From: Symsagittifera roscoffensis
Lineage: Eukaryota > Xenacoelomorpha > Acoela > Convolutidae
Direction of reading: 5' to 3'
DNA length: 64,000 nucleotides
NCBI RefSeq assembly: GCF_963678635.1
Contig: NC_087062.1
Span: forward strand, 84,468,012 to 84,532,011
The translations under genes and the position numbers were made by a program. Below, in pieces: positions 48,219 to 59,144 of this stretch. A model generated the notes under the pieces. It saw only the letters and a list, made by a program, of their open reading frames with translations, was not told where the DNA came from and made no database searches. Positions within the stretch are counted from its first letter, which is position 1; each line of letters begins with the position of its first letter.

Positions 48219-50113
48219 AGGTTGCAATGAGTGTTTATCGGGGCGTAAAGTACTGCTACGCTCAAACTCTGTTAGTATACAATTTTTTCGCTATGCATTT
48301 TCTTTGTTTTTCATTATATTGAAATCTTAAAAAATTTCTCCCTAGCGCAATTCAAAATGTATTCATCTAATTTTTATCCCAGTCATAGCCAATAATCATC
48401 TCTAGGGCCTAACGTTCTTAAAATTTTGATTTTTGACCCTAGTTTTGAAAAAATATGGCCAAACTCCTTGTTTTTTGGTGGATTTCAGAGGTTTGAGTTA
48501 GGACGCGAATTTTTCTCATGTTGATGTTCTGGGGCTGCAAATAGGATTGTGGGCGAGTGAATATTTGAAACTACAAAGAAGTGTCTTTGAAATTGTTAGT
48601 AATGCTTTAATTTTTTAGGCAATTTTTATTAATTTACTACTTTGAAATTATTAATTTTACGGCTTTATTGGGGGTTGAAATTATCAATTTAGTTTCATTT
48701 TAAGAATATTTACTGCATATGGGAAAACACTTAATATATCAATTTATTGCTGGTTTGGGGGTACATTTTACTGCTTCATTTATTGTCATTGGTTAATATA
48801 AATTTATTATTCTAGAATAAAGTTTCCTGTTTTTTGTTTCGTTTTTCTTTTTTGTAGATGATTGATGATCGTGCCTGTGAAGACTAAAGAAAAAGAGAAA
48901 CCATTTATAAAGAATGGTTAGTTTTTGTTCTAGTTTATTAGTATCATTTATTTAACTCATATTATCTTATTCGTGAAAAATCCGTGGGGAAAAACGTCAA
49001 ACGTCGTGAATGATTTCTGCTGATGTTAGTAACTTAGCTAACAAACGAATGATGTATTTAGTTTGGAGAAGTGGCCAAGGCAACTCGAATACTTTAATGA
49101 TTTGGTGCTCTTCAGTGCAAGGTGAGAGTTCATAAGGTGTTTTTTGGATGAGGTTATTAAGTTTATGGTTATACCTGGTGTTATTGATGAATTCTAGGAT
49201 CGGGATTTCAACGGGCTGTAGGAATTCGTGTGGGACGATTAGTGGGCGGGATTCGTCTACGTTGAAGGTTTTAGTTGAGGGAAGTTTTGAGGGCTCTTAA
49301 GGGTCTTCCTAGTTTTGTTTTTATTTATTGGATGATTGGGGTATCTAAGAGATATTTGTACTTTAGGCTAAATGATCATGTCCATTTTGTTCTTTGGGCA
49401 AACTTATTTTTTTTTGAGTGAGTTTTGAGTTCTACGTTGAGACAATATTGTTGATTTTTGTTTTACTCGATATAAGAGGGTTGTAATATTGAGATTTTGT
49501 TTATTTCAGGTCTCAATTTTTGGCGGTTTTCTTATTTCTGAGCTGGAAGTCTTTTAGTTATAGTTAGAGATACGCTTGAAGGTGATTGTTTGTCGGCTAA
49601 AGAAGGCGTGTCAAAAATAAGGTGATGATTCGGAAAAATTCTTATCGGCTGATTTTGAACTAATTTGCTTAAGTGCTTTCCAGCATGATTTTTGAGAAAA
49701 TGTACCGGTGTTTGAAAGCTCTTTCAAAAGGTGAAAATGTTATTTAATTTTAAAGTGGTTTCTGAAATTCATTTTTCTTTACTATTTTAGATTGTGGAAT
49801 GAATGTTTTATAATCTTTTCGTGGCTGACTTTGAAGTGGCGATGATTGTCTATGTTGAGATTTTTTATTTTGATCTTGTGGTAAAAATTTTTCTTCTAAT
49901 TTTCGATTTTTTCTTTCTGTTTGAGTTATCTTTTTGTTGTCTAACTTTTGAGATTTTTGTTTGTTAAGTTCTTTTTTTTTGTTCTAATGGTTTTTGGATA
50001 GAATTCATATCAGTGCTTTGATTTTATTTATAATTGGAGTTATTGTGAAAAACTTTGAGTCCTGTAAAGGAGTATTATTGAGTCAGTTCGCGAAAAACGT
50101 ACTCTTTGGGATA

Positions 50114-50540
50114 ATAAGGTGGAACATCAAGGGGTTTATCAATTATTTGATGTGGTCCTTTTCGGAGTGGCTGTAAATTTTTAGAAGATCCTTTTTGTGT
50201 TGTAAAATTTGGAATTAAAACGTATGTTTCGATTTTTAGGTTTGTAGCTGGTGTGAATCGAGAATTTTTTTGGGAATTAATATTTTGTCTCTGTAATAAT
50301 TTTTTTGCTACTTTTTGGTAAATTTCAATTTTTTTTCCTCTCTATTTAAAATACATTTGGTGTTGTACCGGAAGCTAATTTTAAATTTTGTGGGTGATTA
50401 AAGTGATCTTCATCGTGGTTATGTAGTGGAAGATTATACCATATTGATTCTTTAGTGGGTTGACAATAACCTTGCGTATTTTTGTTTAATTGGCAGTTAT
50501 GCAATCATTGCATAATACTGAATAGGTGTATTCGGTGGAG
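50114..50540 (-). pseudogene. Integrase C-terminus remnant, duplicate 2
   Basis: The second copy of the remnant at 47792-48218, offset by 2,322 bases. It keeps the pre-GPY linker and the GPY/F-like core but has frame breaks, and no catalytic residues are included. Confidence 0.6.
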
Positions 50541-51089
50541 GTTGCAGTGAGTGTTTATCGGGGCGTAAAGTACTGCTACGCTCAAACTCTGTTAGTATAC
50601 AATTTTTTCACTATAAATTTTCTTTGTTTTTCATTATATTGAAATCTTAAAAAATTTCTCCCTAGCGCAATTCAAAATGTATTCATCTAATTTCTATCCT
50701 AGTCATAGCCAATAATCATTTCTAGGGCCCAAGGTTCTTAAAATTTTGATTTTTGACCCTAGGTTTGAAAAAATATGGCCAAATTCCTTGTTTTTTGGTG
50801 GATTTCAGAGGTTTGAGTTGGGACGCGAATTTTTCTCATGTTGATGTTCTGGGGCTGCTTTTATTAACTAATCTGGGTCTTGTAGGCTAGATCTTGCGTC
50901 TCAAAAAATAAGATTTCACAATTTTTTGAAAAAGTTGAATAATTTGACCTACAAAGTCCATTAAAATTTCTGCCATTTTGGCCTGTTGTTTTTTCGAGGG
51001 TTTTTCATGCAAATTGTGTCTTACTCTTTTTTTGTGCTCAAAATGGTGTCTATATTCACGGACAACCGTTGTCGGAGTGTTTGTAATTT

Positions 51090-51384
51090 AGTGTGTGTCA
51101 CCCTTTAAATTCAGTTTTTTGGTACTTGCGTTTCTTCGTTTTCAAAAAATCGTTTCCTAATAAAGTGTTTTTGTTTGTTGATAATTTTCTGTCTTAGTGT
51201 TTGTCTTTTCGTTCTTATGTATCCTATTGTTTGTCTGTGTGCTGTGTGGTGTGGTTACGAAGTCTTATCTTTCGTCGTTAATTATACAGTTGTGTAATAT
51301 AAAGGTTTGTTTGTTTCCTAAATTGTCTCTTGACATAAGGTTTTGGATGATGGATGCAATATTAGGGTTAGTGAATTCTAGTGT
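51090..51384 (-). pseudogene. Broken leader ORF 2 of the intronic element
   Basis: From an ATG near 51340 the minus strand reads MSRDNLGNKQTFILHNC, matching the start of the ORF at 60395-60862. An in-frame stop and a frame shift follow, and then GYIRTKRQTL again matches. The C-terminal half is missing. Gag, which should follow, has been deleted. Confidence 0.65.
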
Positions 51385-51849
51385 CTTAAACTGTTAGTTC
51401 TTACAATTTTTTGTGGTTAGCTTAACTTGTGACGTATTTTGTGGGTTAGAGAGAAAAGCTTATATCGATTCGTGAGAATGATTTTTACTTTCTCGTGAGA
51501 AATTCCAAGTTAAGATGGACTTACCTAATCTTACTTAGGGGTTGTGATTTGTGATCAAGGGTTGGAGAATAGTAAATAGGTCCACAAGGTTCAGGTATAA
51601 TTAGAACCCAAGTAGTTCGTTAGATACTATTTTATGACTCACTAAATTTAAGTGTTTTAGCCTGGGTCATTTAAGAGGAAGGGGATCAAGTAAAGGATGA
51701 GTAACCGAAGTGCTTCACTGTTTATCCTAATTAGAATGGTTAGCCTTTTGGAAAAAATTTGTTAATTATGGGTCTTTAATAAGGGTTGGGTAGTGAATCA
51801 ATGTTTGAGGTCGTTAGATACTGATTAATATGGGAGGGGAGAACAAAAT

Positions 51850-52060
51850 TGTTCTATTTTATCCAAGGATAAGCCTTGATGATCAGAAATTTAGATTTAG
51901 TTTAATTTATTTTAAAGAACCAAGGAAAGCCTTGATGATCAGAAATTTAGATTTAGTTGAATACAGTTTAAAGATCCAAGGGAACCCTTGATGATCTGTT
52001 ATTTTAAATGAAATTAATTTAAGTGAAAACAAGGGTAAGCCTTGATAGTTTTTCGATAAA
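51850..52060 (-). repeat. Four copies of a CAAGG...CCTTG hairpin
   Basis: Four copies of a short hairpin at roughly 40-65-base intervals: CCAAGGATAAGCCTTG, CCAAGGAAAGCCTTG, CCAAGGGAACCCTTG and CAAGGGTAAGCCTTG, each usually followed by ATGAT. The third copy has G and C changed on both arms, lengthening the stem and keeping the pairing. The same hairpin occurs in the leader of the right-edge element. Confidence 0.65.
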
Positions 52061-52353
52061 AGGTTAAGTTTAAAAGGTTAAGTTTTTAGTTTTGATGATT
52101 GTTAGTTTTTGAGATTTGCTGTTATGTTGTAAGTGATGAAGCTGGGTTGATGAGATGATTTATTTATATTAACAATTGATGCTTTATACTAACTAATTTT
52201 TGTACTTTTCTAACCAATAAATATGTTTTTTCAAGATGTTTTTAATTTACTGCAGATTTCTCAAGAAGAACTGGTGTTGTTTTTATCGGTCGTTATTGTA
52301 TAATTATTAGGTTTGGCGCCATGAAAGGTTATTGAAGATGTTTCTTCAAAATT

Positions 52354-52587
52354 TTATGCCAGTAAATGAAAATGTAAATTTACTGCTGGAAGTTTTCTAA
52401 ATATAAAAGTTTGATCTCGTTTTTGTCGTATAATCATGAAATCGAATGGTAGATTTCTTCCTAGTCGTACGTCGTCTGTTGTCCGAGGTCTTCTTCCAAT
52501 ACCGGTTAGTTCTCGTTTTGTTCGGAATGTTGGATCTGATCTATTGAGTCGTAGAGACATTTCTACTAAATTTTTGTCATATAACAT
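52354..52587 (-). CDS. Leader ORF 1 of the intronic element
   Basis: A 77-residue intact frame, homologous to the ORF at 59231-59464 along its whole length (shared MLYD, MSLRLNRS, GIGRR, RNLP, QTFIF). It is rich in Arg (about one in six), lacks cysteine and has no known domain. It lies about 95 bases downstream of the 5' LTR on the genomic RNA, ahead of the hairpin repeats. Preservation of the frame in an otherwise gutted element suggests either recent deletion of the rest or a useful product. Confidence 0.6.
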   Translation of the reverse strand: MLYDKNLVEMSLRLNRSDPTFRTKRELTGIGRRPRTTDDVRLGRNLPFDFMIIRQKRDQTFIFRKLPAVNLHFHLLA

Positions 52588-52656
52588 TTTTTAAAACGTT
52601 GTATTTGTCTAATTCTAATCTATTTCTTAAAATCAAATTTAGGTTATTTAAGGTCT

Positions 52657-52679
52657 GTTCGAGACTTTTGGTCGCACCA
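52657..52679 (-). other. Primer-binding site of the intronic element
   Basis: TGGTGCGACC followed by AAAAGTCTCGAAC on the minus strand, two bases inside the 5' LTR. The distal part has the complement of a tRNA T-loop (GTTCGAGAC), so pairing may reach into the T arm of the primer. Confidence 0.8.
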
Positions 52680-52681
52680 GA

Positions 52682-53059
52682 TGAGTTATGACCTATTGGC
52701 TAAACTCATAAAGTAATTTCAGATACGGTACACTGTCTGCTCGTCACGCTATTTTATTTTCGGCCTGATAGATTCGTGCAACTTCTTAGTCTAATACCAA
52801 TCTTAATCTTACTCTTATATCTCCTAGTCCTAATAGATCTAGCGTACAGCGGTTTATGCGAGTTAGTTCCAGAATGAGAACAATTGTATTCTAAGCTTAA
52901 TTCAAATTGCTCTGGTGCTGAAACTACAAGTAGTTTCAGCACTTACAAATAAGTGGGTTGTTAGTTTGATGGAGTATGATTGGTTAGTATTCAATATTTT
53001 ATAGAGATAAAATATCAGAATAATATCCAATAATAAATTCTAGTTTAGATCTGGTTCCA
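52682..53059 (-). repeat. 5' LTR of the intronic element
   Basis: The partner of the left LTR, with the same length. On the minus strand it runs from TGGAACCAGATC to CATAACTCA, and the same palindrome is present at 52915-52942. Confidence 0.88.
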
Positions 53060-54145
53060 TTTTTGTAGCACCCGTCTAATTTTCTGATCGTCTAATTTCC
53101 TAAGCCCCACCAACGATATAATGACCTGAGAAATGAAATGGAGGATTTTAATTGATTCAGCGTGTTATATTTTTAGACAGAAACAAAAGTAAACAAAAGT
53201 GAAAAAAAAACCGATTATAATGGAGTAAAAATGGATTTTGTTGCCTCGAAAAATAGTAACATCATAATCCATTTTTTATTGAATATAATCGATTTTTTTT
53301 TTCACTTTTGTGGGCAATGACAACAAGACTCAACTATAATCGAATTATATTCATGGAACTCCAATGCGGGTAACTTTTTTACTTTTTTTTGTTTGGTGGA
53401 CCAAACTTATTTTTCGAGCTCGCTCAAAACCCATCAGGACCCTATTGATTTTTAAAAAATGTGTGCTCTGCGGGCTAAAGTTTGAAAAAATACGCAACTT
53501 AAACACTTTTTCAAAATTAGCGTTTTTTTTTGGTGTGCGCTCCCCTACCTTTAAAAAAAAGTGGGTTAAGAATGGCGTACGAGGGCACTAAGAGGGAGAT
53601 GACTCTTAGGGGGGCCAGGGGTCAAATCCCAAAGGAACTGGGCGTAGATTCGGTCGGATGTACACAAAAATCCCCCCTCACCCCACTTTTTTAAAAAGGG
53701 GTAGTGTTAAGTAAAGTAGTTCAATTGAATTTTCGACTAATCAGAGTGCAGCAAAATTATAAATATCAATACAAAGCTCCAATGCTATTTTACTTTATTT
53801 AATTATAGAGGTGGAGAATTTTTTGTAGATACCATAGGAGTATTAGATTGTTGTTAAGATAGATTGTTAATTAAATTCTTGGAAAAAACTAAGCTGATGT
53901 GCTCGACCTATATTTCGACTTTCTCGGGCAGAATCGGGTAAGTTTCGAATTTGTGCTCGACTTAAAATTGCTTCTCGACCGCGGACTTTCAGTCGCAAAA
54001 CTGCACTTGCTCGACTTTCAAAGTCGAAACATAAGTCGAGCACCCCGGCCCGGGGACTCTGACTGCCTTTGGGGCGGAAATGTCCTAGCAGAAGTGTCTG
54101 GGCGGAAATGACTGTTCACAGGTCCATTCGCACTGACTGACTGAC
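53060..54145. other. Intron segment with an imperfect inverted repeat, no gene
   Basis: Arms CGATTATAATGGAGTAAAAA and its imperfect complement (about 53212-53310) form a hairpin with a roughly 40-base loop, similar in theme to the ATCCATTATA palindromes left of the LTR element. The rest holds C-rich and A/T-run sequence and a 70-codon ORF at 53899-54111 with no domain. Confidence 0.45.
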
Positions 54146-54309
54146 CTTGAGGAGTTGCAGGTCCCTGTCGGTGTAGGTGCGGTCTGAGGTGTTGAAGTTG
54201 CGGCCACTATGATGTACTTTGCGGAAAATCCTGAAGGAGGTGAAAACCATGATGGAGAACGAGGTCGGCAGCAACATCAGGATCTCATACCACTGGATCG
54301 GATAGTACC
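54146..54309 (-). CDS. Class A GPCR, exon encoding TM5 and intracellular loop 3
   Basis: The exon is bounded by ATTACAG on its 5' side and AAG|GTCAGT on its 3' side (minus strand). It carries two bases of a split codon plus 54 complete codons. The protein reads YYPIQWYEILMLLPTSFSI with a conserved-type Pro in TM5, then a basic loop (FRIFRKVHHSGRN, TYTDRDLQLLK) that leads in frame into TM6 of the next exon. The 5' exons for TM1-4 with the DRY motif are not visible up to the right edge; they either lie beyond it or were missed in the repeat-rich upstream intron. Confidence 0.85.
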
Positions 54310-54952
54310 CTGTAATAACAATAATAGTGACACAGTTTGTACTAATTAATTAATAATTATTAATTAATAAAATAATGTTTTTCAGGCAGTAAGAGTGTGA
54401 AGCTTAGAATAAGACAGAAAGCCACGCAAACAAATGTTTAATTGATTTTGCTGTAAAAAATTGAATGCAAAAACCATTTAGATCTTTTATTAAAATTTAA
54501 AAGCAATCACCTCAATATACTGATAGTCAATAGCTTTATCCATGATAACAAACTCAATAACAATGCTAGGGTTGGCAAGGATAGGGTTCGCAGAGCATCT
54601 ATTATCAAGCCTGTCTGTAAGGAAAGCTAACAAGCCTGTCTGTAATCCTATTGTTTTTTCCCCTTAGTTCAAATTAGTTGTTTGTGATTGAGCGAAGCTC
54701 ATTTTTTGGCTTCACGTGGTGCCATAATTTCAAGTAAAAAAATTGGTCAGGCTGTGGTAGACTTGAAGCGAGAGATCAAAAAAGAGCTCGTACTCATACA
54801 CTATTATTGCCTTGGCAGATGATCGATTACAAGATCTGACCACTTTGAAGTGAACACCTTGCCACTATACATAACGCCTCTATACTTAAAAACACATTCG
54901 TTCGACTTTTTTCAAATTGAGTTTTCAAAAAAAAGTTTAGATTAAAGAGCCC
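54310..54952. other. Upstream GPCR intron, no gene seen
   Basis: AT-rich unique sequence between the TM5 exon and the first LTR-like repeat of the BEL/Pao remnant. No ORF or splice-flanked exon is recognised. Confidence 0.4.
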
Positions 54953-57900
54953 TGTAACGTGCCAGTTGCAACAGTTCAAACTAAGCTATTCACATGGAAA
55001 GCTGCAAAATTCGTCTAATTAATTTGAACCAGATAAATCTAACTGGAAGATCAACAAAAAACAGAATCAAATATTACGTGCAACCAAATAATTCAAAACA
55101 TTTAAATTCTAGAAAGAGTTGAAGCCTAATTTAAAAAAACTGAGTGACCATTTTACTCCAATTGTTTTTTTTCATGGCGATGAGCTAAACCACAGAAAAA
55201 ACACCGTAACTCGACCCTCTGTTCAAGTTGTTATCAACACAATTTCATCTTCGGTGCAATCCAACGGACCCTCATTTTGCAGCCTCTTAGAATAAAAATT
55301 TGAATGAAATGTTTGACATCAATAGCCTAACTTTGGTAAAAGGCATTTGTTTTTATGTTTTGATTTCTTTAGTTTTCCGCGTGTCTTAGTATCGAATTGA
55401 TCTACTATCGAGCATTTGTATCTTTCATTTGTAATTTTGTTGTGTTTTTTTATTTGAAAATACACTTACTGCACCATTGTTTTTTTTTCGTTCCGCTCCT
55501 TTGAGGCTTCGGTCTAGCTACCTACGACTGGAGCTAACAAAGACAGCTAACAAAAACGAAAAATCATCAATTTGAAATAGAACCCAGAAACAGAGGTGAG
55601 CAAAATACTCAGCAAACTGGAAGAGGTTTCCACCTACCTCTTAGAATACTCAATTGAACGCATCTGATCAACCGCTTCACTGAAATACAAGAGGAACACG
55701 ACGACATCTCTGATGGATTCAGACAGATGCTATGAGAAATTGCAGCTGTAACAACTCCACCACAGACGAATTGGACGCAACAAATCAGCACCGAGAACCT
55801 TGAGCAACCTTATCTCATCTTCTTCAACAAATGGATAAGGCAGTTCGCAATAGCATATTATCATTTACCACCCATGCAACCAAACAACTCTGTTACAACT
55901 GTCTCGGAAAAAACATCAAGTAAAAGACTGTTCACGCAATTCACGCAAATCAACACCAACCAGACGCCAAATCAGTCAATGCACCTAGTGAGTCATAATG
56001 CAATGCATTTCAAAACCAACTCACTCCTGTATTTACTACAAGTGAATCTCCAGCCTCACCACAACTTCATCGAGGTGTACACTGTTCTCGACAGTGGAAG
56101 TAAGAATAGCTATATATCACAGGAGAGAGCACATTTTTTGAACAAAGAGAAATAAAAGAAGTAGCCCGATCTTCGTTGGAGTTTTCTTCGACTTGCATAC
56201 CATGGACGCCATAAAAGTTGATCTCACAATTCACCCGTTCGAGAGCATTTCAACGACATGGAATTTTTTTTATTGAGGATGAAACCAAAGTTAGCGTGGA
56301 AACTCACAAGCTCAACAGCATCTGTGGAATTGCCTTCCTCACATTCAGCCACAACTCAATTTGCATCATACTAGTAATCAACAAAATCAATGTAATTGAA
56401 CCAGAAACGATGAACAAAAGATAAGCTAAGGTTCTAAGTGCAGTGAAGAGAGCTCTGGGATGAACAATTGCAGTACCAAGCGAGGCAGGCAACAATTGTT
56501 GATTAAAGAAAAACGTTCGGAAAATTAGGGGGCAGCAACTGTTTCACCTGAATCAACCTATAGCAGACAATTGACAGCAGGTATCAGTAGCACCAGTCAG
56601 AGAATCTTGACGTACCAACCAAATGATCTGCAATTTTCACGACGACAGATTAAACTCATTAGGTTTGCAATGGATTTGAAATCACAACAGAATTCTACAG
56701 ACAACACCACCTCAATTAACACAGACATTTTTTGAGAGCAGCAGAATTCAACACCGTCATCTTATGACAACCCACCAAGGAAGCAAACAAAAAGAAAAGC
56801 GAGACGCAAACGAATCTCAACATTATCTTTTAAAGTTGTAACGAGAAAAAGGAAATTGACAAGCCGGCTAAAAAGTATCAGTAAAATTAGCAACTAAGCC
56901 CGACATCGACGGAGAAAATCTCGAAACAAGGAAGCAACGTCAGGACGTCACGATATTTTGTTTAAATTCTACAACCCTTACGAACCGACAGCAGCAGTTA
57001 CAAGTTCGTTTAGCATTCATGAATTCCACGGAAGATTAAGACAACTTCAACCCGAGTCCTGCTGAGGAAAAAACCTCCAGCTTGGCTTCAAAACTCGATA
57101 CATAATGATATCTTTGGTGAAATTCCCAGCACTGACGACACTCTACACTCTACAGCATCTCGCCGGAAGAATCAAAAACCCCAGCCAAACTTTGGGCGAC
57201 TTAGCAGCAAACTCAAAACAATCAATTTACTATTCAACAAAGGGCTCAATAGATTAATGACAGCAATGGCCATTGAAAACAGAAGATGGCGACTCACATC
57301 AATGAAAGCGACTCACATTAAAGACAGTTCTCAGCAACAATGGATAATGACAAAACTTAACCACCACATCTGATGTCAGTAAAAAAAACTCTTTTGAGCC
57401 CAACAAGCATTGGAAAAATTTTAAAAGCCCTCGTAAGGCAATCTTTTTTGCTAACTTTGGAATTAAACAAAACAACGCCAGTGGAAACGCCGCAGGAAAA
57501 GAAAGACTACTGGAGACAAGGACTGAAAAAAAAACAATCACGCAGCACGCAACGTGCTGAAATCCAACAGATTTAATTAGTTAAAACGGACAAAAGGCAA
57601 GCAACACACGCATCACCTTTCACTCCCGTTCAAACTACTAACCATACGGTTGGGCAGCAGCAAAAACTTGGACCGAATTACGCATGAAGCGACAAGCAAC
57701 AACCAAACCTAATTTTGAAAAACATTCAGCTAAAGGGTGGTGAACCACAAATGTTTATTTGCCCAAAGATGCGTCAAATCAAGCTTCAGATACAACAACT
57801 TTCGACAACAAGAAATTTTAGCAACCCCTTTTTTTCTTTAATTTATTTTGCAACTGCAAAATGAAGTCAGTTGTAACGTGCCAATTGCAACAATTCAAAA

Positions 57901-58065
57901 CAAGCTTTTTACTTGGAAAAAAGGAAAATCCGCGTATTTTTTGGAATCCGATAAACTCAAAATGAAAATTAAAAAAATTAAACTATCACATGAAGCCAAG
58001 TAATTCAAAACATTCAAACTTTAGAAGGAATAAAAGTTATATATGGAAAGAATACAGTGACCAAT
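54953..58065 (+). mobile_element. Degenerate BEL/Pao-like LTR element
   Basis: A direct repeat of about 200 bp, starting TGTAACGTGCCA at 54953 and again at 57872 (about 70% identical), brackets a plus-strand remnant. Inside, a zinc knuckle (CYNC, then H and C after a shift at an A-run near 55910) is followed by a retroviral-type protease motif, DSGS, near 56090. RT, RNase H and integrase are not recognisable. The order knuckle-protease and the sequence around DSGS fit BEL/Pao better than Ty3. The LTR ends are not well defined. Confidence 0.5.
55874..56155 (+). pseudogene. Gag-pro fragment of the BEL/Pao-like element
   Basis: A 93-codon open frame containing FIEVYTVLDSGSKNSYIS, an aspartic protease active site with its flanking strands. 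The zinc-knuckle residues lie just upstream in the neighbouring frame. The frame stops soon after the active site, so only the N-terminal third of a protease is present. Confidence 0.55.
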
Positions 58066-58364
58066 ACACGCCGTTCTTTCTCTATAAGCCCTTTAAGTGT
58101 TCAATTTTTTCGGTCAATTTTTTGTACGGATTGCAATTCAGGATAGAATTCTGTGCGTTTTTAGCCTACAATCTTGCAAAAGAAGAAGAGCCCGTAACCT
58201 ACGCATTAAATATCAAACTTAATACAGAAACTTCTGTAGTTGAAGTATATTTCATGTCTAAAGGAAATTTCAACAAAAACGCCCGTGTTGTGGTTAAACC
58301 CTCAATGCTGCGACTGCCCCGTAACTGCACTATTCAGTTTCTGGTGACAGAAAGAAGGGTTTAG
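57990..58364 (+). CDS. Unrecognised 124-codon ORF
   Basis: The first 25 codons lie in the LTR-like repeat. The remainder (AYNLAKEEEPVTYALNIKLN, VEVYFMSK, NARVVVKPSML, CTIQFLV) alternates hydrophobic and polar residues like a beta-rich domain and is less AT-biased than its surroundings. I recognise no family. It could be a captured gene fragment in the element or a chance frame. Confidence 0.3.
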   Translation: MKPSNSKHSNFRRNKSYIWKEYSDQYTPFFLYKPFKCSIFSVNFLYGLQFRIEFCAFLAYNLAKEEEPVTYALNIKLNTETSVVEVYFMSKGNFNKNARVVVKPSMLRLPRNCTIQFLVTERRV

Positions 58365-58734
58365 AATAAAATCGGGATTATGTTCTTTCAAGTTCGTAAT
58401 ATGATGTAATGAGAAAGATTGGATAAAATTTCAAAAATCAAAAATCCCTCTTTTTTGTTTTTTTGTCACTTTTTTTGTTCCTTGTTCGCTGTCATGGTTT
58501 TTTCTTAAAAAGTTATAGACCGCAGCAAAAAAGTTATAGACAAAAAGTTGATAAAAAGCTATAGACCGTTAAATTTCCAGAAGGGTTAGATTTGAAGGTA
58601 AGTAATGAATCAATTTGAGGTCAACTTTTATCACCTTAGTCTTAACAACAAAATTAACTTCGAGATTTTTTTCTAAAATCAACCAATTTTTAGTTGGTAC
58701 TCGATATTTGCAGCAAAAATAGGCTTCAAGTTTT

Positions 58735-59142
58735 TGGAACCTGATCTAAACTATATTTTATGATTGGATAAATTAAATGTTTTACCAATGTAAAGTATTT
58801 AATATTAACCAATCATGATCCATCTAACTAACAACCCACTTATTTGTAAGTGCTGAAGTTACTTGTAATTTCAGCACCAGAGAGATTTGAATTTAACTTA
58901 GAAATTAGTTGGACTCTCCCGAGCACTTCAGCAGCCGCAATAAACCAGTATACCCTAGATCTATTGAGCCTAGCAGAGACTAGTTAAACAACCTGAGACT
59001 AGATAGTATAAGAGTAAGATTAGGATCGGTATTAGACTAAGAAGTTGCACGAATCTATCCGGCCGAAAATAAGATAGCGTGACGAGCAGACGGTGTACCC
59101 TATCCGAAATTACTCTATGAGTTACACTCCAGTCCTAACTCA
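58735..59142 (+). repeat. 5' LTR of the right-edge element
   Basis: Runs from TGGAACCTGATCTAAAC to CCTAACTCA, matching both ends of the 378-bp LTR of the intronic element but 30 bases longer and considerably diverged. The palindrome at 58850-58877 (GTGCTGAAGTTAC-TT-GTAATTTCAGCAC) keeps all but one pair. Confidence 0.8.
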
Positions 59143-59144
59143 TC

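Larger units (their letters stand above)
46219..50858. repeat. 2.32-kb internal tandem duplication in the intronic element
   Basis: The units 46219-48540 and 48541-50858 start with ATAGGATTGTGGGCGAGTGA and end with TGTTCTGGGGCTGC. They differ by a few percent. Both include an ATG-less open stretch of about 99 codons (46670-46969 and 48992-49291, minus) that contains IPILEF and NNTRYNHKLNNLI; it may be a relic of a post-pol gene. Confidence 0.8.
44989..53059 (-). mobile_element. Ty3-like LTR element with gag and most of pol deleted, internal 2.3-kb duplication
   Basis: 378-bp LTRs with TG...CA ends on the minus strand, a PBS next to the right LTR, two leader ORFs and then, after a deletion near 50860-51000, only the 3' part of pol and downstream sequence. 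That 3' part is present twice in tandem (46219-48540 and 48541-50858). The leader ORFs, LTRs and PBS match the element at the right edge of the window, so both belong to one family. No intact protein for transposition remains. No clear target-site duplication is visible. Confidence 0.85.
44005..54145 (-). other. 10.1-kb GPCR intron
   Basis: The donor on the minus strand is AAG|GTCAGT and the acceptor TTGCAG|GTT; both ends are canonical and phase 0. Most of its length is the 8.1-kb LTR element, inserted in the same orientation as the gene. The remaining 2 kb is simple or palindromic sequence. Confidence 0.85.

Noticed and set aside
51197-51397. Plus-strand hydrophobic 66-codon ORF resembling a membrane protein
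   Set aside because: It is the reverse of the broken leader ORF 2, which has clear homology on the minus strand; the hydrophobicity is an antisense artefact of Asn/Lys/Gln codons.
44985-53064. Target-site duplication around the intronic element
   Set aside because: The flanks share only TTT, which is not informative in this AT-rich sequence.
53580-53700. GGGGTCAAATCCC looked like a tRNA T arm
   Set aside because: The T-loop is one base short, there is no A box upstream at the right distance and no pairing acceptor stem.
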